Made by a program: the position numbers and the translations under genes
Shown here: positions 8,749 to 16,059 of the stretch, in pieces
How the letters are laid out: every line of letters begins with the position of its first letter
How positions within the stretch are numbered: position 1 is the first letter of the stretch
Origin: an uncultured Chromatiaceae bacterium
Lineage (GTDB): Bacteria; Pseudomonadota; Gammaproteobacteria; Enterobacterales; Alteromonadaceae
DNA length: 64,000 nucleotides
Direction: 5' to 3'
Assembly: GCA_937978655.1 (NCBI GenBank)
Contig: CALJUX010000042.1
Span: forward strand, 4,200-68,199
The notes under the pieces: generated by a model
What the model was told of the DNA's origin: nothing
Database searches by the model: none
What the model saw: only the letters and a program-made list of their open reading frames with translations

Positions 8749-9070
8749 AAAGCTCTCCATAGCAGTGAAAATTCTACGTTGCATATGGGCGCAAACCAGC
8801 ACAGCACTCAATGCAATTTGCCATAGATTATCAACAGGAAAAAGTCTTTAACTCTGATTCAGTTAGCTAGCAAAAGCCTGGTAAGCATTTCACATAATCA
8901 ACACATTAGCGGACATGCAGTGGCGCTTAATCGCAGCGGTCTTTGTGTAAATTGAACCAATGTCGATAGCTGGCAATAGCTGTGGATAAATAAGCGGTGA
9001 TTTCATAGATTAGTCGAATATATAAAACACTGATATTAATATAAATATGGCCGTTATACGTAAATATAAA
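8749..9070. other. Gene-free stretch before the prophage
   Basis: No convincing gene is seen. The last 70 bases are very AT-rich and lead into the dif-like site. The start region of the DUF2726 gene, read on the minus strand, must hold its promoter. Confidence 0.5.
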
Positions 9071-9098
9071 ATATCCCATAATGTTTATTATGTTAAAT
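9071..9098 (+). repeat. Left dif-like attachment site (attL)
   Basis: The 28 bp reads as a XerC-arm-like ATATCCCATAA (9071-9081), a central TGTTTA (9082-9087) and TTATGTTAAAT (9088-9098). The last part is identical to the XerD arm of proteobacterial dif sites. The stop codon of the first phage gene lies 5 bases further on. It may be the chromosome's own dif or an ectopic dif-like site. Confidence 0.8.
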
Positions 9099-9102
9099 TG
9101 GA

Positions 9103-9450
9103 TTATGCGGAAGCAGATGCTTCACTCGGACTTGGTGTCAGAGCTAGGCTCATCGTCAGAACAATGGCCGCAAAGGCTCCCGCTAATCTCTTTAGTACTT
9201 TTTCGAACTCTGCTCGTACCGCTGGTGATTTAGCCTTTTCCATATCTAACCGCACCAGCACTTCGCCTATGTCCATTTTGCAGCGTTCTGCGATAGTCAT
9301 TGCTTGTTCTGGTGTCAGGTGCCGTAAGCCGGTTCTGATTTGGCTTACGTTGCCAACTGTCATTGCTGGCAGCTCAGAAGCGATAACCTTATCTGATTTT
9401 CCGCCATCCAGTTTTTTGTATTCGTCGATTAGATAACCGCTGTAATTCAT
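9103..9450 (-). CDS. Phage lysogeny regulator (DUF3693-like)
   Basis: This 115-residue protein has an N-terminal helix-turn-helix region (about residues 5-60, including KSDKVIASELPAMTVGNVSQIRTG and TPEQAMTIAERCKMD). A helical linker and a C-terminal hydrophobic segment (about 91-105, GAFAAIVLTMSLALT) follow. This layout is found in DUF3693-type regulators of filamentous phages. Its divergent position, facing the replication genes across an operator, fits a repressor of phage replication. The C-terminal helix suggests membrane tethering, which is inference. The reading frame on the opposite strand over this region is a shadow. Confidence 0.75.
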   Translation of the reverse strand: MNYSGYLIDEYKKLDGGKSDKVIASELPAMTVGNVSQIRTGLRHLTPEQAMTIAERCKMDIGEVLVRLDMEKAKSPAVRAEFEKVLKRLAGAFAAIVLTMSLALTPSPSEASASA

Positions 9451-9510
9451 TAGGTTGCCCCCTGCAAAAGCTCTGTTGATTCTACCTGCTTAGCCGTCCG
9501 TTTCAAAATT

Positions 9511-9571
9511 ACTCCAAAATTGAAGTTGACTAATTAAAAAGCCAAGATCACAATCACTCCAGTTTTGGAGT
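9511..9571 (+). promoter_or_regulatory. Phage early promoter with palindromic operator
   Basis: A -35 TTGACT (9526-9531) and a -10-like CACAAT (9549-9554) with 17 bp spacing point toward the replication genes. Directly downstream is a perfect palindrome ACTCCA-GTTT-TGGAGT (9556-9571), with a lone ACTCCA half-site at 9511-9516 and CAAAATT repeated at 9504 and 9515. The layout fits binding of the divergently encoded regulator. Confidence 0.6.
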
Positions 9572-9583
9572 AAAGGATCTGCT

Positions 9584-9949
9584 ATGAACCCCTTAGTCAC
9601 GCACTACGAAAAAACCGAAGCCCTCAAGCAACTCGAAAAGTTCTTCCCGCATTTCTCCCTTGCTGTATCTCCATCAGAAATCGCGTTTTTGTATGACTGG
9701 CACGATGCGCCAGGCGATGAAAACGAAATCAACGCCGACCCGTTTGGCTTCCTGCTGCGTGATACCGAAACTGGTGCTGTTGTTCTGTTTTCCGGCGGCG
9801 ATGACGATTCTGTGATTTGTCACGGCGTATTCGCTGAGCCGCAAGGCGCTTTTGATTTGGCCTGCGATTACATAGGCGCTGAACTTCACATCACAGAATT
9901 TGCGGCGATCGCCACGCTGGCGTTATCCACAGAATCAGTGGATAACTGA
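9584..9949 (+). CDS. Unknown acidic phage protein
   Basis: This 121-residue acidic protein is the first gene of the rightward phage operon. I recognise no domain; there is no signal peptide or membrane helix. It is rich in D and E with few basic residues, and its middle (FLLRDTETGAVVLFSGGDDDSV) looks like beta strands. The ATG follows GGATCTGCT closely. A regulatory or replication-accessory role is suggested only by its position between operator and replication gene. Alternatively it could be an anti-repressor or DNA mimic, both speculative. Confidence 0.65.
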   Translation: MNPLVTHYEKTEALKQLEKFFPHFSLAVSPSEIAFLYDWHDAPGDENEINADPFGFLLRDTETGAVVLFSGGDDDSVICHGVFAEPQGAFDLACDYIGAELHITEFAAIATLALSTESVDN

Positions 9950-9959
9950 GTAACAGCCT

Positions 9960-11132
9960 GTGACTTGGTTTATCGACCGCCTCACCATCTGCCAGACGCA
10001 CCATCAGCGCTTACCGCTGATTGGTGACAAAGGCTATATGACGGTCGATTTGCACACCGGCGAAACCTCCAACGAGGTCCGGACATCAAAAACCACTGTA
10101 CAGGCCAGCCATTCAACATCACTGCGCGTCAGCTGTGACGGCCATACCGTCACAGTGGAAGGTAACCCCAGCCGCTTTGGCCGGATTGAAAATCTGGTCG
10201 GCCTGACCTCCATGGAAGACTGCGTTGCCGTCTATAACCAAGTGCTACTGCGCCTTGGTTTACCGCCGTTTACTACCGGCCATTTTGAATTTTTGCAGGG
10301 TAAAGACGGCGAAAAACAACGGAAATTCTATTCCGGCGCCATCATCAAACACGTTGATGTCACCAAAAATCACTGCGTTGGCTACAAAAACGAGCGCCCG
10401 TTTTTACGCGCTGTAGCCACCCTGTCGTTACCAAACGGCAAACACCCCTTCCTGTACCCCAATGGCTGCACGGTCGATTTCAGCACCACTCGCAGCACTG
10501 GGGGTAGTTCTTGGGACTACACAAAGATTTACGTCAAAGCCGCCGAGCTGATTGAACACGAAAAGAAGAACCTGAAAAACGCGACGCCCGAAGATGAAAA
10601 GTACTACCGCGAACTGGTGGAACATTGCGCTTTTAGCGGCATCGTGCGCGAGGAACATTCTTGGAAAGCGAAAAAACTGGCTCGGTACGACCTCTGTTAC
10701 TACGGCTACGTGACGTTAGAACAACTGGTTAATCACCACACCATGACAACCCTTGAATCGTTAATCAAAACCTTGGAGGTCGCCACAGTGGACTACATCA
10801 CTATTGCAGACCAGCTGATACAGCGAAATATCGTTAAAAGCCGTCAGGCCGCCAATGCGACCGCCCAATACTGTCACCAGTGGCAACACGGCATGTCATT
10901 TCATGACACCGACAAAAAGCGTACTAACTCCAGCCAGTATTACGTTCACAAAGCGCGCCTCCTGGCACTGGGTATCGATATTTCAGTGCCGTTCTGCCCG
11001 ACCCGCAACGTCATCCCAACTATCCACAACCGCCGCACCATTGAGCGAAGCGACTTCGTGACGCCGCCTTGGTACAGGCACGCAACCACCCGACCAACTT
11101 TTGAGTTGATTAACTGCGGCAAAGCCGCTTAA
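9960..11132 (+). CDS. Phage replication initiation protein (II/X family)
   Basis: This 390-residue protein is most like the replication initiators of inoviruses (phage/plasmid replication protein II/X family), which nick the plus strand for rolling-circle replication. It opens MTWFIDRLTI and shows the TGHFEFLQG and SWDYTKIYVKAAELIEH segments, the latter with the conserved Y-K spacing of the family. The start is GTG at 9960, 10 bases after the upstream stop. The likely target is the hairpin region after the zot gene (15157-15578). The identification is by eye and by position in the phage. Confidence 0.8.
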   Translation: MTWFIDRLTICQTHHQRLPLIGDKGYMTVDLHTGETSNEVRTSKTTVQASHSTSLRVSCDGHTVTVEGNPSRFGRIENLVGLTSMEDCVAVYNQVLLRLGLPPFTTGHFEFLQGKDGEKQRKFYSGAIIKHVDVTKNHCVGYKNERPFLRAVATLSLPNGKHPFLYPNGCTVDFSTTRSTGGSSWDYTKIYVKAAELIEHEKKNLKNATPEDEKYYRELVEHCAFSGIVREEHSWKAKKLARYDLCYYGYVTLEQLVNHHTMTTLESLIKTLEVATVDYITIADQLIQRNIVKSRQAANATAQYCHQWQHGMSFHDTDKKRTNSSQYYVHKARLLALGIDISVPFCPTRNVIPTIHNRRTIERSDFVTPPWYRHATTRPTFELINCGKAA

Positions 11133-11141
11133 GGAAACACA

Positions 11142-11489
11142 ATGTCCCAGCAAACCCAATTTATCGTTTTGCATGTTTCTGCCGGTTTTATGGAAGACGG
11201 CACGGCCTACGCTGGCCTTGAAGTTATTAATCCATATCCAAAAAGCACCGGTATCAAAGGCAACATTCAGTACGGCTCACCAGCCGTAAAACTGAAACTC
11301 GTTGACCGTGCCACCGGCAAGCCAAACGTTGAGCTGGCCCGCAAAATTGAGCAGGCCGGCGCTTACCTGCAAATCGTGAATTTTGAGGGCGTCTGGGAAG
11401 TTGGCAAGGTCAAAGGCGTAGAGCAGATGACCTTCACGATTTTGGACGCCCAGTTTCCACATCTCGATCTGAACAAGAAGGCGTCTTGA
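11142..11489 (+). CDS. Probable phage ssDNA-binding protein (pV-like)
   Basis: This 115-residue protein directly follows the replication gene, the usual place of the ssDNA-binding protein that coats phage plus strands before packaging. The sequence is beta-rich with alternating hydrophobic residues (FIVLHVSAGF, YAGLEVINPYP, AVKLKLVDR). It ends in a strand-rich part (MTFTILDAQFP). The size fits pV-like OB-fold proteins (80-120 residues). No invariant motif proves the function; the call rests mainly on position and size. The ATG is preceded by AAGGAAAC. Confidence 0.6.
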   Translation: MSQQTQFIVLHVSAGFMEDGTAYAGLEVINPYPKSTGIKGNIQYGSPAVKLKLVDRATGKPNVELARKIEQAGAYLQIVNFEGVWEVGKVKGVEQMTFTILDAQFPHLDLNKKAS

Positions 11490-11490
11490 T

Positions 11491-11778
11491 ATGAACCGTT
11501 TAGCCGCCCTGCTGCTCTTGTGCATCTCCACTGCCAGTCACGCGCAATGTGCGTTACCTCAGCAGGACGGCACCTTCATTTTCACAGCGGACACTGCTGC
11601 CAACTGTACCGGGTACTGGTTAATTCCTGCATCCGAATACAGCGCATATTTGTCCTCTGTGGAAATCACCGCCTCAGAAGTCACTGAGGCTTTCACATGG
11701 GGTTTTGGCACAGTGGTTTTACTGTCCGGCCTCGCTTTCAAAGTGGCCTTAGGCCGCAATTTAGTAAGGAAAATTTGA
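11491..11778 (+). CDS. Small secreted/membrane phage protein
   Basis: This 95-residue protein begins with a signal peptide (MNRLAALLLLCISTASHA, cleavage after about residue 18). A short periplasmic part with two cysteines (C21, C38 region) follows. It ends with a transmembrane helix (about 66-86) and a basic tail (GRNLVRKI). The start is one base after the upstream stop. The location before the major coat gene fits a minor virion protein or membrane assembly factor. I cannot match it to a named family. Confidence 0.7.
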   Translation: MNRLAALLLLCISTASHAQCALPQQDGTFIFTADTAANCTGYWLIPASEYSAYLSSVEITASEVTEAFTWGFGTVVLLSGLAFKVALGRNLVRKI

Positions 11779-11779
11779 G

Positions 11780-11914
11780 ATGGCTGATATTTTTGCTGCT
11801 GTTGATTTAGCTGATGTTGCTGCGTTTGTTACTGCTGCTGGTGTGCTGATTATCGGCATTACGATGGCCTATAAGGGCATCACCCTCGGCAAACGCGCTG
11901 TGAACAAAGCGTAA
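11780..11914 (+). CDS. Major coat protein (pVIII-like), 44 residues
   Basis: This short gene encodes a 44-residue protein with the three-part layout of filamentous phage coat proteins. It has an acidic N-terminus (MADIFAAVDLADV), a hydrophobic core (about residues 15-30) and a basic C-terminus (KGITLGKRAVNKA) that would contact DNA. There is no signal peptide, as in phage Pf3, whose coat is also 44 residues. The ATG starts 1 base after the upstream stop and AAGGA lies 10 bases before it. Being so short, it is easily missed by gene callers. Confidence 0.8.
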   Translation: MADIFAAVDLADVAAFVTAAGVLIIGITMAYKGITLGKRAVNKA

Positions 11915-11952
11915 TCGGACGGGCCTTTGCATATGCACTGGCCCCACCCCTT

Positions 11953-12048
11953 ATGGCTGGCTTAGTTGTCGCGCTGATTTACACACTGGTCGCACTCATC
12001 GGGGCGATGTGCGGCTTTATCGTCTCGTCTCTGATGTTCAGGACCTGA
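11953..12048 (+). CDS. Putative 31-residue hydrophobic phage protein
   Basis: A 32-codon frame between the coat gene and the pIII-like gene encodes MAGLVVALIYTLVALIGAMC and about 11 more residues, essentially one transmembrane helix with a short basic end. Ff phages encode similarly tiny pVII/pIX minor coat proteins near pVIII. The ribosome site is poor. The frame is open upstream back into the coat gene without a standard start codon, so translation could be coupled. The gene stops 3 bases before the next start. Confidence 0.45.
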   Translation: MAGLVVALIYTLVALIGAMCGFIVSSLMFRT

Positions 12049-12051
12049 ACT

Positions 12052-13605
12052 ATGAAAAACTTATCCAAGGCCCTGCTCATTGCAGGGCTTTTTATTTCTA
12101 CCTGTTTACAGGCCGCTGTCACAGGCCCGGATAACGCTGATTTGCGGTCTTATGCGCCCGCAAAGTTAGAACTCGGCAAGGTTTGGGACTGTTATTATTT
12201 TGGTAAATCATACGGGCAGGTTGGCGCGTTTAACGCCGACGCTGCAGCACAAAGCTGTAGAAAATATTTTGAGCCGATGCTGATGTCATCGCTGCCGGCG
12301 GGTCGTTGTTCAGAAAATGCCCCTACACTTTCGCCGTTTCCTTATACGCTCAGTATTCAATTTACTTTTGCTGAATCAGGCAATTGTGCAAATTCTGTGA
12401 TCACCAGAACTGCTGGCTTATCATTTTCGGCTGCTCCGGCTCCTGACAGCAAAGAATATGTGTGCCCGCCTGAAGACCCTAAGTATTTTGAGTACCTTTT
12501 AAAAGGTGATGCAAATGGCACTCCCGTATGTTTTAAGCGTTTACCACCGCTCGATTGCTCCGGCCTGAAGGGCCTCAGCACTAATAGCGGTGACCGTTAC
12601 GTTACAAACAAGGGCGTTTATTCATCTGCAAACAAACCGTCCTGCGCGACAAAATGCGCCCTGGACGATAACGGCAAAAAGCGTTGCGGTGACTGTAAAG
12701 TCGTTGCTAAAAGCTGGGTCTGGAACGGTTCAACCGGCAAAGATATTTGGTCGCCGATGGTCGGCACCTTTACCGGCGCTGCCTGCGCGGATAGCGAATA
12801 CACTAAACCGCCACCAGAGCCACCAAAATGCTGGAAAACACAAAACAACTTGAATATGTGCCAGCAAGACCCCTCGGAAAAATGCGTTACTATCAACGGC
12901 GTTCAGCAGTGTGAATCCGGTTGTGGCTTCATCAACGGGGATTTTTTCTGCGCGGATAAACCGAACGTCCCCAAAGAGCCGAACAAAGACAATGACAAGC
13001 CCCTGCCAACCATTGATGACAACATCCAGAATCCTGAAAAACCGCTGGCTGACATGGTCAAAGGTGATTTTAAAGACGTGCAAAGAGGCGTTGAAAGCCG
13101 CCTTTCTGTTGTCAGCACCGGCATTGGCAATCTGGAAAACTCTGTCGATACATCAAATGGCATTTTGACTGACATTGAGGAAAACACCGCTCAGGCGCTC
13201 GCCGACAATCAAACCGAAATTGGTTTGTTAGGTGATATCAAAGATGCGCTCGAAGAAGACGGCGGGGATGACGAATGCGACCCTAAAAAAGACCCTACCT
13301 GTTCCACTGATGGCGATGCAGGCGCACCGGCCAGCTGGTGGACTTCTGTTTACCCAGACGGCATTACCGGCATCATCGACGCCAAAAAATCGCAGTTCCA
13401 AAGCACCTCCGCATATGAATCGATGACTCAGGAAATTAATATTGGTTCTGGCACTGTTCAGCCTTGGCAATTCTGCTTTAACGCCTCTGCCATGAATTTT
13501 GGCTGCTTTGATGTCGAGATCCCGCCTTACGTTCTCCAGTTTGTTCGCCTTTGCATTTTGTTCGGTGCTGCAATTCTCTGCCGCCGTCTATTAATTGGAG
13601 CCTAA
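12052..13605 (+). CDS. Phage adsorption/minor coat protein (pIII-like)
   Basis: This 517-residue protein has the layout of inovirus attachment proteins. A signal peptide (about 1-21, ending LQA) is followed by a cysteine-rich N-terminal region (residues 22-300). A Pro/Asp/Lys-rich linker (about 300-330) and a middle helical region come next. A C-terminal membrane anchor (about 494-510, VRLCILFGAAILC) and a basic tail complete it. It would sit at the virion tip and bind the host pilus and Tol proteins. The receptor cannot be read from sequence. It lies in the canonical position between the coat and pVI/pI genes. Confidence 0.8.
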   Translation: MKNLSKALLIAGLFISTCLQAAVTGPDNADLRSYAPAKLELGKVWDCYYFGKSYGQVGAFNADAAAQSCRKYFEPMLMSSLPAGRCSENAPTLSPFPYTLSIQFTFAESGNCANSVITRTAGLSFSAAPAPDSKEYVCPPEDPKYFEYLLKGDANGTPVCFKRLPPLDCSGLKGLSTNSGDRYVTNKGVYSSANKPSCATKCALDDNGKKRCGDCKVVAKSWVWNGSTGKDIWSPMVGTFTGAACADSEYTKPPPEPPKCWKTQNNLNMCQQDPSEKCVTINGVQQCESGCGFINGDFFCADKPNVPKEPNKDNDKPLPTIDDNIQNPEKPLADMVKGDFKDVQRGVESRLSVVSTGIGNLENSVDTSNGILTDIEENTAQALADNQTEIGLLGDIKDALEEDGGDDECDPKKDPTCSTDGDAGAPASWWTSVYPDGITGIIDAKKSQFQSTSAYESMTQEINIGSGTVQPWQFCFNASAMNFGCFDVEIPPYVLQFVRLCILFGAAILCRRLLIGA

Positions 13606-13608
13606 GCC

Positions 13609-13983
13609 ATGCCTGAAAATACAACGCCTGATAACCTGACCAGCGCAAACCAGCCTGAAATCATCCATGACCCTGCTTATGATGGTTTCTTCGGTTGGGT
13701 GTTGGTGCAGCTCAAAAGCTTCCTGTTAACGCTGTGGGACATTCTCACCGATATTTTGCTGATGGTCGTAGACCTGTTTATGTCAGTGGGTCTCTACGCT
13801 TTAGAGGGCATGTCTGAAGGCCTTGAACTGGTCAATATCACCAATTACATCAATGATATGCCTGTTGAAGTCCTTGGTATCATCAATGCCATTGGTCTTG
13901 GTGAAGCCATCGGTATGATTATGGCCGCTGGTACTGCTCGCCTACTTATGCAGTTAATTCCGTTTGTCCGGTTGGGGTCTTAA
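13609..13983 (+). CDS. Minor coat protein pVI-like (DUF2523)
   Basis: This 124-residue protein has strongly hydrophobic stretches (about 28-65 and 92-120) and a polar N-terminus. It matches the DUF2523 type, which occupies the pVI position in many inoviruses. pVI links pIII to the virion and helps release the particle from the membrane. It starts 3 bases after the pIII-like gene and is followed 3 bases later by zot, so the three are surely one operon. Confidence 0.75.
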   Translation: MPENTTPDNLTSANQPEIIHDPAYDGFFGWVLVQLKSFLLTLWDILTDILLMVVDLFMSVGLYALEGMSEGLELVNITNYINDMPVEVLGIINAIGLGEAIGMIMAAGTARLLMQLIPFVRLGS

Positions 13984-13986
13984 ACG

Positions 13987-15156
13987 ATGGCAATCAATGG
14001 TATTTCAGGTCGCCCCGGCTCGGGCAAAAGTTATGAGGCTGTTATTCGTCACATCCTGCCAGCGCTGAAAGATGGCAGGATGGTTGTAACGAATATTCCC
14101 CTTAACGTGGATTGGTTCTGCCAGTTTATCGGTGAACACTGCCGAGACCTTATTGTGCAAATCGACGGCGGGTTTCATAACTACGGCGGCAAACGGTACT
14201 TCTCTGATGTAGAGCATTTTTTGCGTTATCAGGAATGGCGCAACGAAAAGAACCAAGGCGTTTATTTTATCGTTGATGAATGCCACCTCCCTATGCCGAA
14301 AACTGCCGGAACTGGTGATAGCAAGGTTTTCACACAGCCCGAACTGAAAGAATACCTGTCAATGCACCGGCACTATGGCCATGACATTTTGCTGTTAACG
14401 CAGAATTTCAGGAAGTGCGATCGAGACGTTGTCGATATGGTGCAAACCTGCTATTTCACGACCAAGCTGTCGTTCCTTGGCAAAGACGATGAATACGTCT
14501 GTAAGGTTGCTGACGGCGTAAGCCGAAACATTGTCACCACCCATCACCGCGAATACGAGCAGAAGTATTTCGGTGCTTACAAGAGCCACACAAAGAGCGA
14601 AGGCAGCGTTCAGGAAGCTGAAACCGTCGATATTCCCGCTTGGTACCAGCGCTGGTATAACATTGGTGCCATCGTGATGGGCGTTTTATTCGTTCTCTTA
14701 CTGATGAAGGGTTTTTCAGGGGATGACCCAAAACCAGCCCCTAAAAAGCTCCAGCAAGCCCCACAAACAGCGCTAGCGCAAAATAGCGCCGCAGCAGGCA
14801 CAGGCCAACAGAAGCCATCACAGCAAGCCTCAGCCGCCAAATCAGACCAAAATCAGCCAGCCCCTGAGAGCGACACCAAAAAACACCCGTACAGCGGCCT
14901 TCAGATGCACATTGTTGGTAACTACTCAGATATGAACCAGTACGGTAAGCTGACCAAAATCATCTGGATTAGCCTGAGCCGCAATGGTCAGGTGCTAACT
15001 GAAATCACTCACGCAGATTTGGCTCTGGCCGGTTATCAATTCTCTGTTCTGAATGACTGCCTGATTGAATTGCACTACGAGGATTATCAGAACTACGTGT
15101 TTTGCGACTCCCCCACACAGTCAGTCACAACTCCCGTTCTGGCCAAAACCGAATAG
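13987..15156 (+). CDS. Zot/pI-like phage assembly ATPase
   Basis: This 389-residue protein is the inner-membrane assembly motor of filamentous phages. The cytoplasmic N-terminal Zot domain has Walker A GRPGSGKS at residues 8-15 and a Walker-B-like VYFIVDE near residues 92-98. One transmembrane helix (about 224-243) follows. The periplasmic tail begins with a Q/A-rich linker (about 250-300) and carries a C-terminal domain with two cysteines. pI proteins use ATP to extrude ssDNA through the envelope and contact the outer-membrane secretin. No secretin gene is present in the prophage. Confidence 0.92.
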   Translation: MAINGISGRPGSGKSYEAVIRHILPALKDGRMVVTNIPLNVDWFCQFIGEHCRDLIVQIDGGFHNYGGKRYFSDVEHFLRYQEWRNEKNQGVYFIVDECHLPMPKTAGTGDSKVFTQPELKEYLSMHRHYGHDILLLTQNFRKCDRDVVDMVQTCYFTTKLSFLGKDDEYVCKVADGVSRNIVTTHHREYEQKYFGAYKSHTKSEGSVQEAETVDIPAWYQRWYNIGAIVMGVLFVLLLMKGFSGDDPKPAPKKLQQAPQTALAQNSAAAGTGQQKPSQQASAAKSDQNQPAPESDTKKHPYSGLQMHIVGNYSDMNQYGKLTKIIWISLSRNGQVLTEITHADLALAGYQFSVLNDCLIELHYEDYQNYVFCDSPTQSVTTPVLAKTE

Positions 15157-15254
15157 CTGGGGTTATTAGGGGCAACGCCCCTGATGCAGCGAAGCGGTAA
15201 CTTAAGGCTGGTTTACCAGCCGCCGAAGGGCAAAGCCCTTCCCTCTGCCAAACC

Positions 15255-15276
15255 AGCCCCGTCAGGGGCTTTTTTT
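15255..15276 (+). terminator. Terminator of the phage structural operon
   Basis: AGCCCC pairs with GGGGCT around a GTCA loop and is followed by six T residues. It lies about 100 bases after zot. Confidence 0.8.
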
Positions 15277-15279
15277 ATG

Positions 15280-15360
15280 GCCGCACGCCGGTGTCAAATC
15301 GGTGAACTGGGGAGGGACCCGCGCCAGCGGGAGGTGCCCCAGTTCACCGATAAGTGCGGC
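15280..15360. repeat. 81-base nested inverted repeat (packaging hairpin candidate)
   Basis: Three nested stems are seen: GCCGCAC/GTGCGGC (15280-15286 with 15354-15360), a perfect 15-bp stem (15298-15312 with 15337-15351, beginning ATCGGTGAAC), and CCCGC/GCGGG (15318-15322 with 15327-15331). On single-stranded phage DNA this would form a long hairpin, as expected of a morphogenetic (packaging) signal or replication origin. Confidence 0.7.
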
Positions 15361-15578
15361 TGTGACAACTGCTTTTTTGAGGGAGGCGCGAAGTTCGAGT
15401 TCTGTTACACTCGAACTGAGTCCGGACTTCCGGACTACTCCGGACATCTACAAAGCGCAAAACTCGCTCTAAATGTCTGTTTTGTATAGAATATTTTCAA
15501 AACTCACCAAAAATTGCACGGTTACCCAGTTCCGGTACAGGATTCCACTTCCAAAGCAGTACAGGACGCACTTAAAAA

Positions 15579-16034
15579 ATGGAAAAAAATCGGAAAATCA
15601 GGCCTGAAAAACTCGTCGATTTTAGAGAGCTTTATTACGACGCTTTCGGTGCTGGTGATGGTAAACATGAACGGGCAGCAGAATTCTTTGGTGTGCCGAT
15701 TGCTGAGTGTCAGCGCTGGCACGATGATCGCCCTCACCCGACCGCGCACAGGTACCTTCAGGTCCATTGCAAGGGCTATTTGCCCTACAACACCAACTGG
15801 AAAGAATGCCGTATCAGAGAGGACGGAATGGTTATGACGCCATTTGGTAACTGTATGCCGTCTGATATGGCTTTGATGCATCGTCGTAAGTGGTCAGCAG
15901 AAAAAACCCGGCAGCAGCTCGTTAGATGCCGTCAGCAACTGGAAGACCTCCGTTCTGGTACCAAAGTCAAAATGCTTTTGCATACAGCCGACTATTTAAC
16001 CCGATTAGTTAAAGAGCTTGTGACTGAGGAATAA
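15579..16034 (+). CDS. Phage protein with HTH-like region (DUF3653-like)
   Basis: This 151-residue basic protein is the last phage gene before attR. Residues 30-60 (RAAEFFGVPIAECQRWHDDR) look like a helix-turn-helix. They are followed by CKGYLPYNTNWKECRIREDGMVMTPFGN, which resembles the DUF3653-type phage proteins seen in Xanthomonas filamentous phages. The C-terminal part is helical and charged. The isolated location after the intergenic region and the HTH-like segment suggest a regulator. The family call is tentative. It is followed by a terminator. Confidence 0.65.
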   Translation: MEKNRKIRPEKLVDFRELYYDAFGAGDGKHERAAEFFGVPIAECQRWHDDRPHPTAHRYLQVHCKGYLPYNTNWKECRIREDGMVMTPFGNCMPSDMALMHRRKWSAEKTRQQLVRCRQQLEDLRSGTKVKMLLHTADYLTRLVKELVTEE

Positions 16035-16036
16035 AA

Positions 16037-16059
16037 AAGGGGCATAGGCCCCTTATTTC
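16037..16059 (+). terminator. Terminator of the last phage gene
   Basis: AAGGGGC pairs with GCCCCTT around ATAG and is followed by ATTTCTT. It begins 2 bases after the stop of the preceding gene and overlaps the start of attR. Confidence 0.75.

Larger units (their letters stand above)
15157..15578 (+). other. Phage intergenic region: origin/packaging candidate
   Basis: This 420-base gene-free stretch is dense in hairpins: 15168-15182 (AGGGGC/GCCCCT), 15206-15221 (GGCTGG/CCAGCC), 15225-15241 (GAAGGGC/GCCCTTC), the terminator at 15255-15276, the large cruciform at 15280-15360, and 15392-15417 (AGTTCGAGT/ACTCGAACT). Near 15421-15446 a TCCGGAC-like unit occurs three times. Filamentous phages keep the plus and minus origins and the packaging hairpin in such a region. 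The assignment of each element is inference. Confidence 0.7.

Noticed and set aside
9047..9436. 129-codon plus-strand frame over the left end of the prophage
   Set aside because: It is antisense to the DUF3693-like regulator, whose HTH pattern and divergent position are convincing; the frame also runs through the att site.
15184..15489. 101-codon plus-strand frame after zot
   Set aside because: It runs through a terminator and several perfect hairpins and shows no protein-like pattern; the stretch is better explained as phage intergenic DNA.
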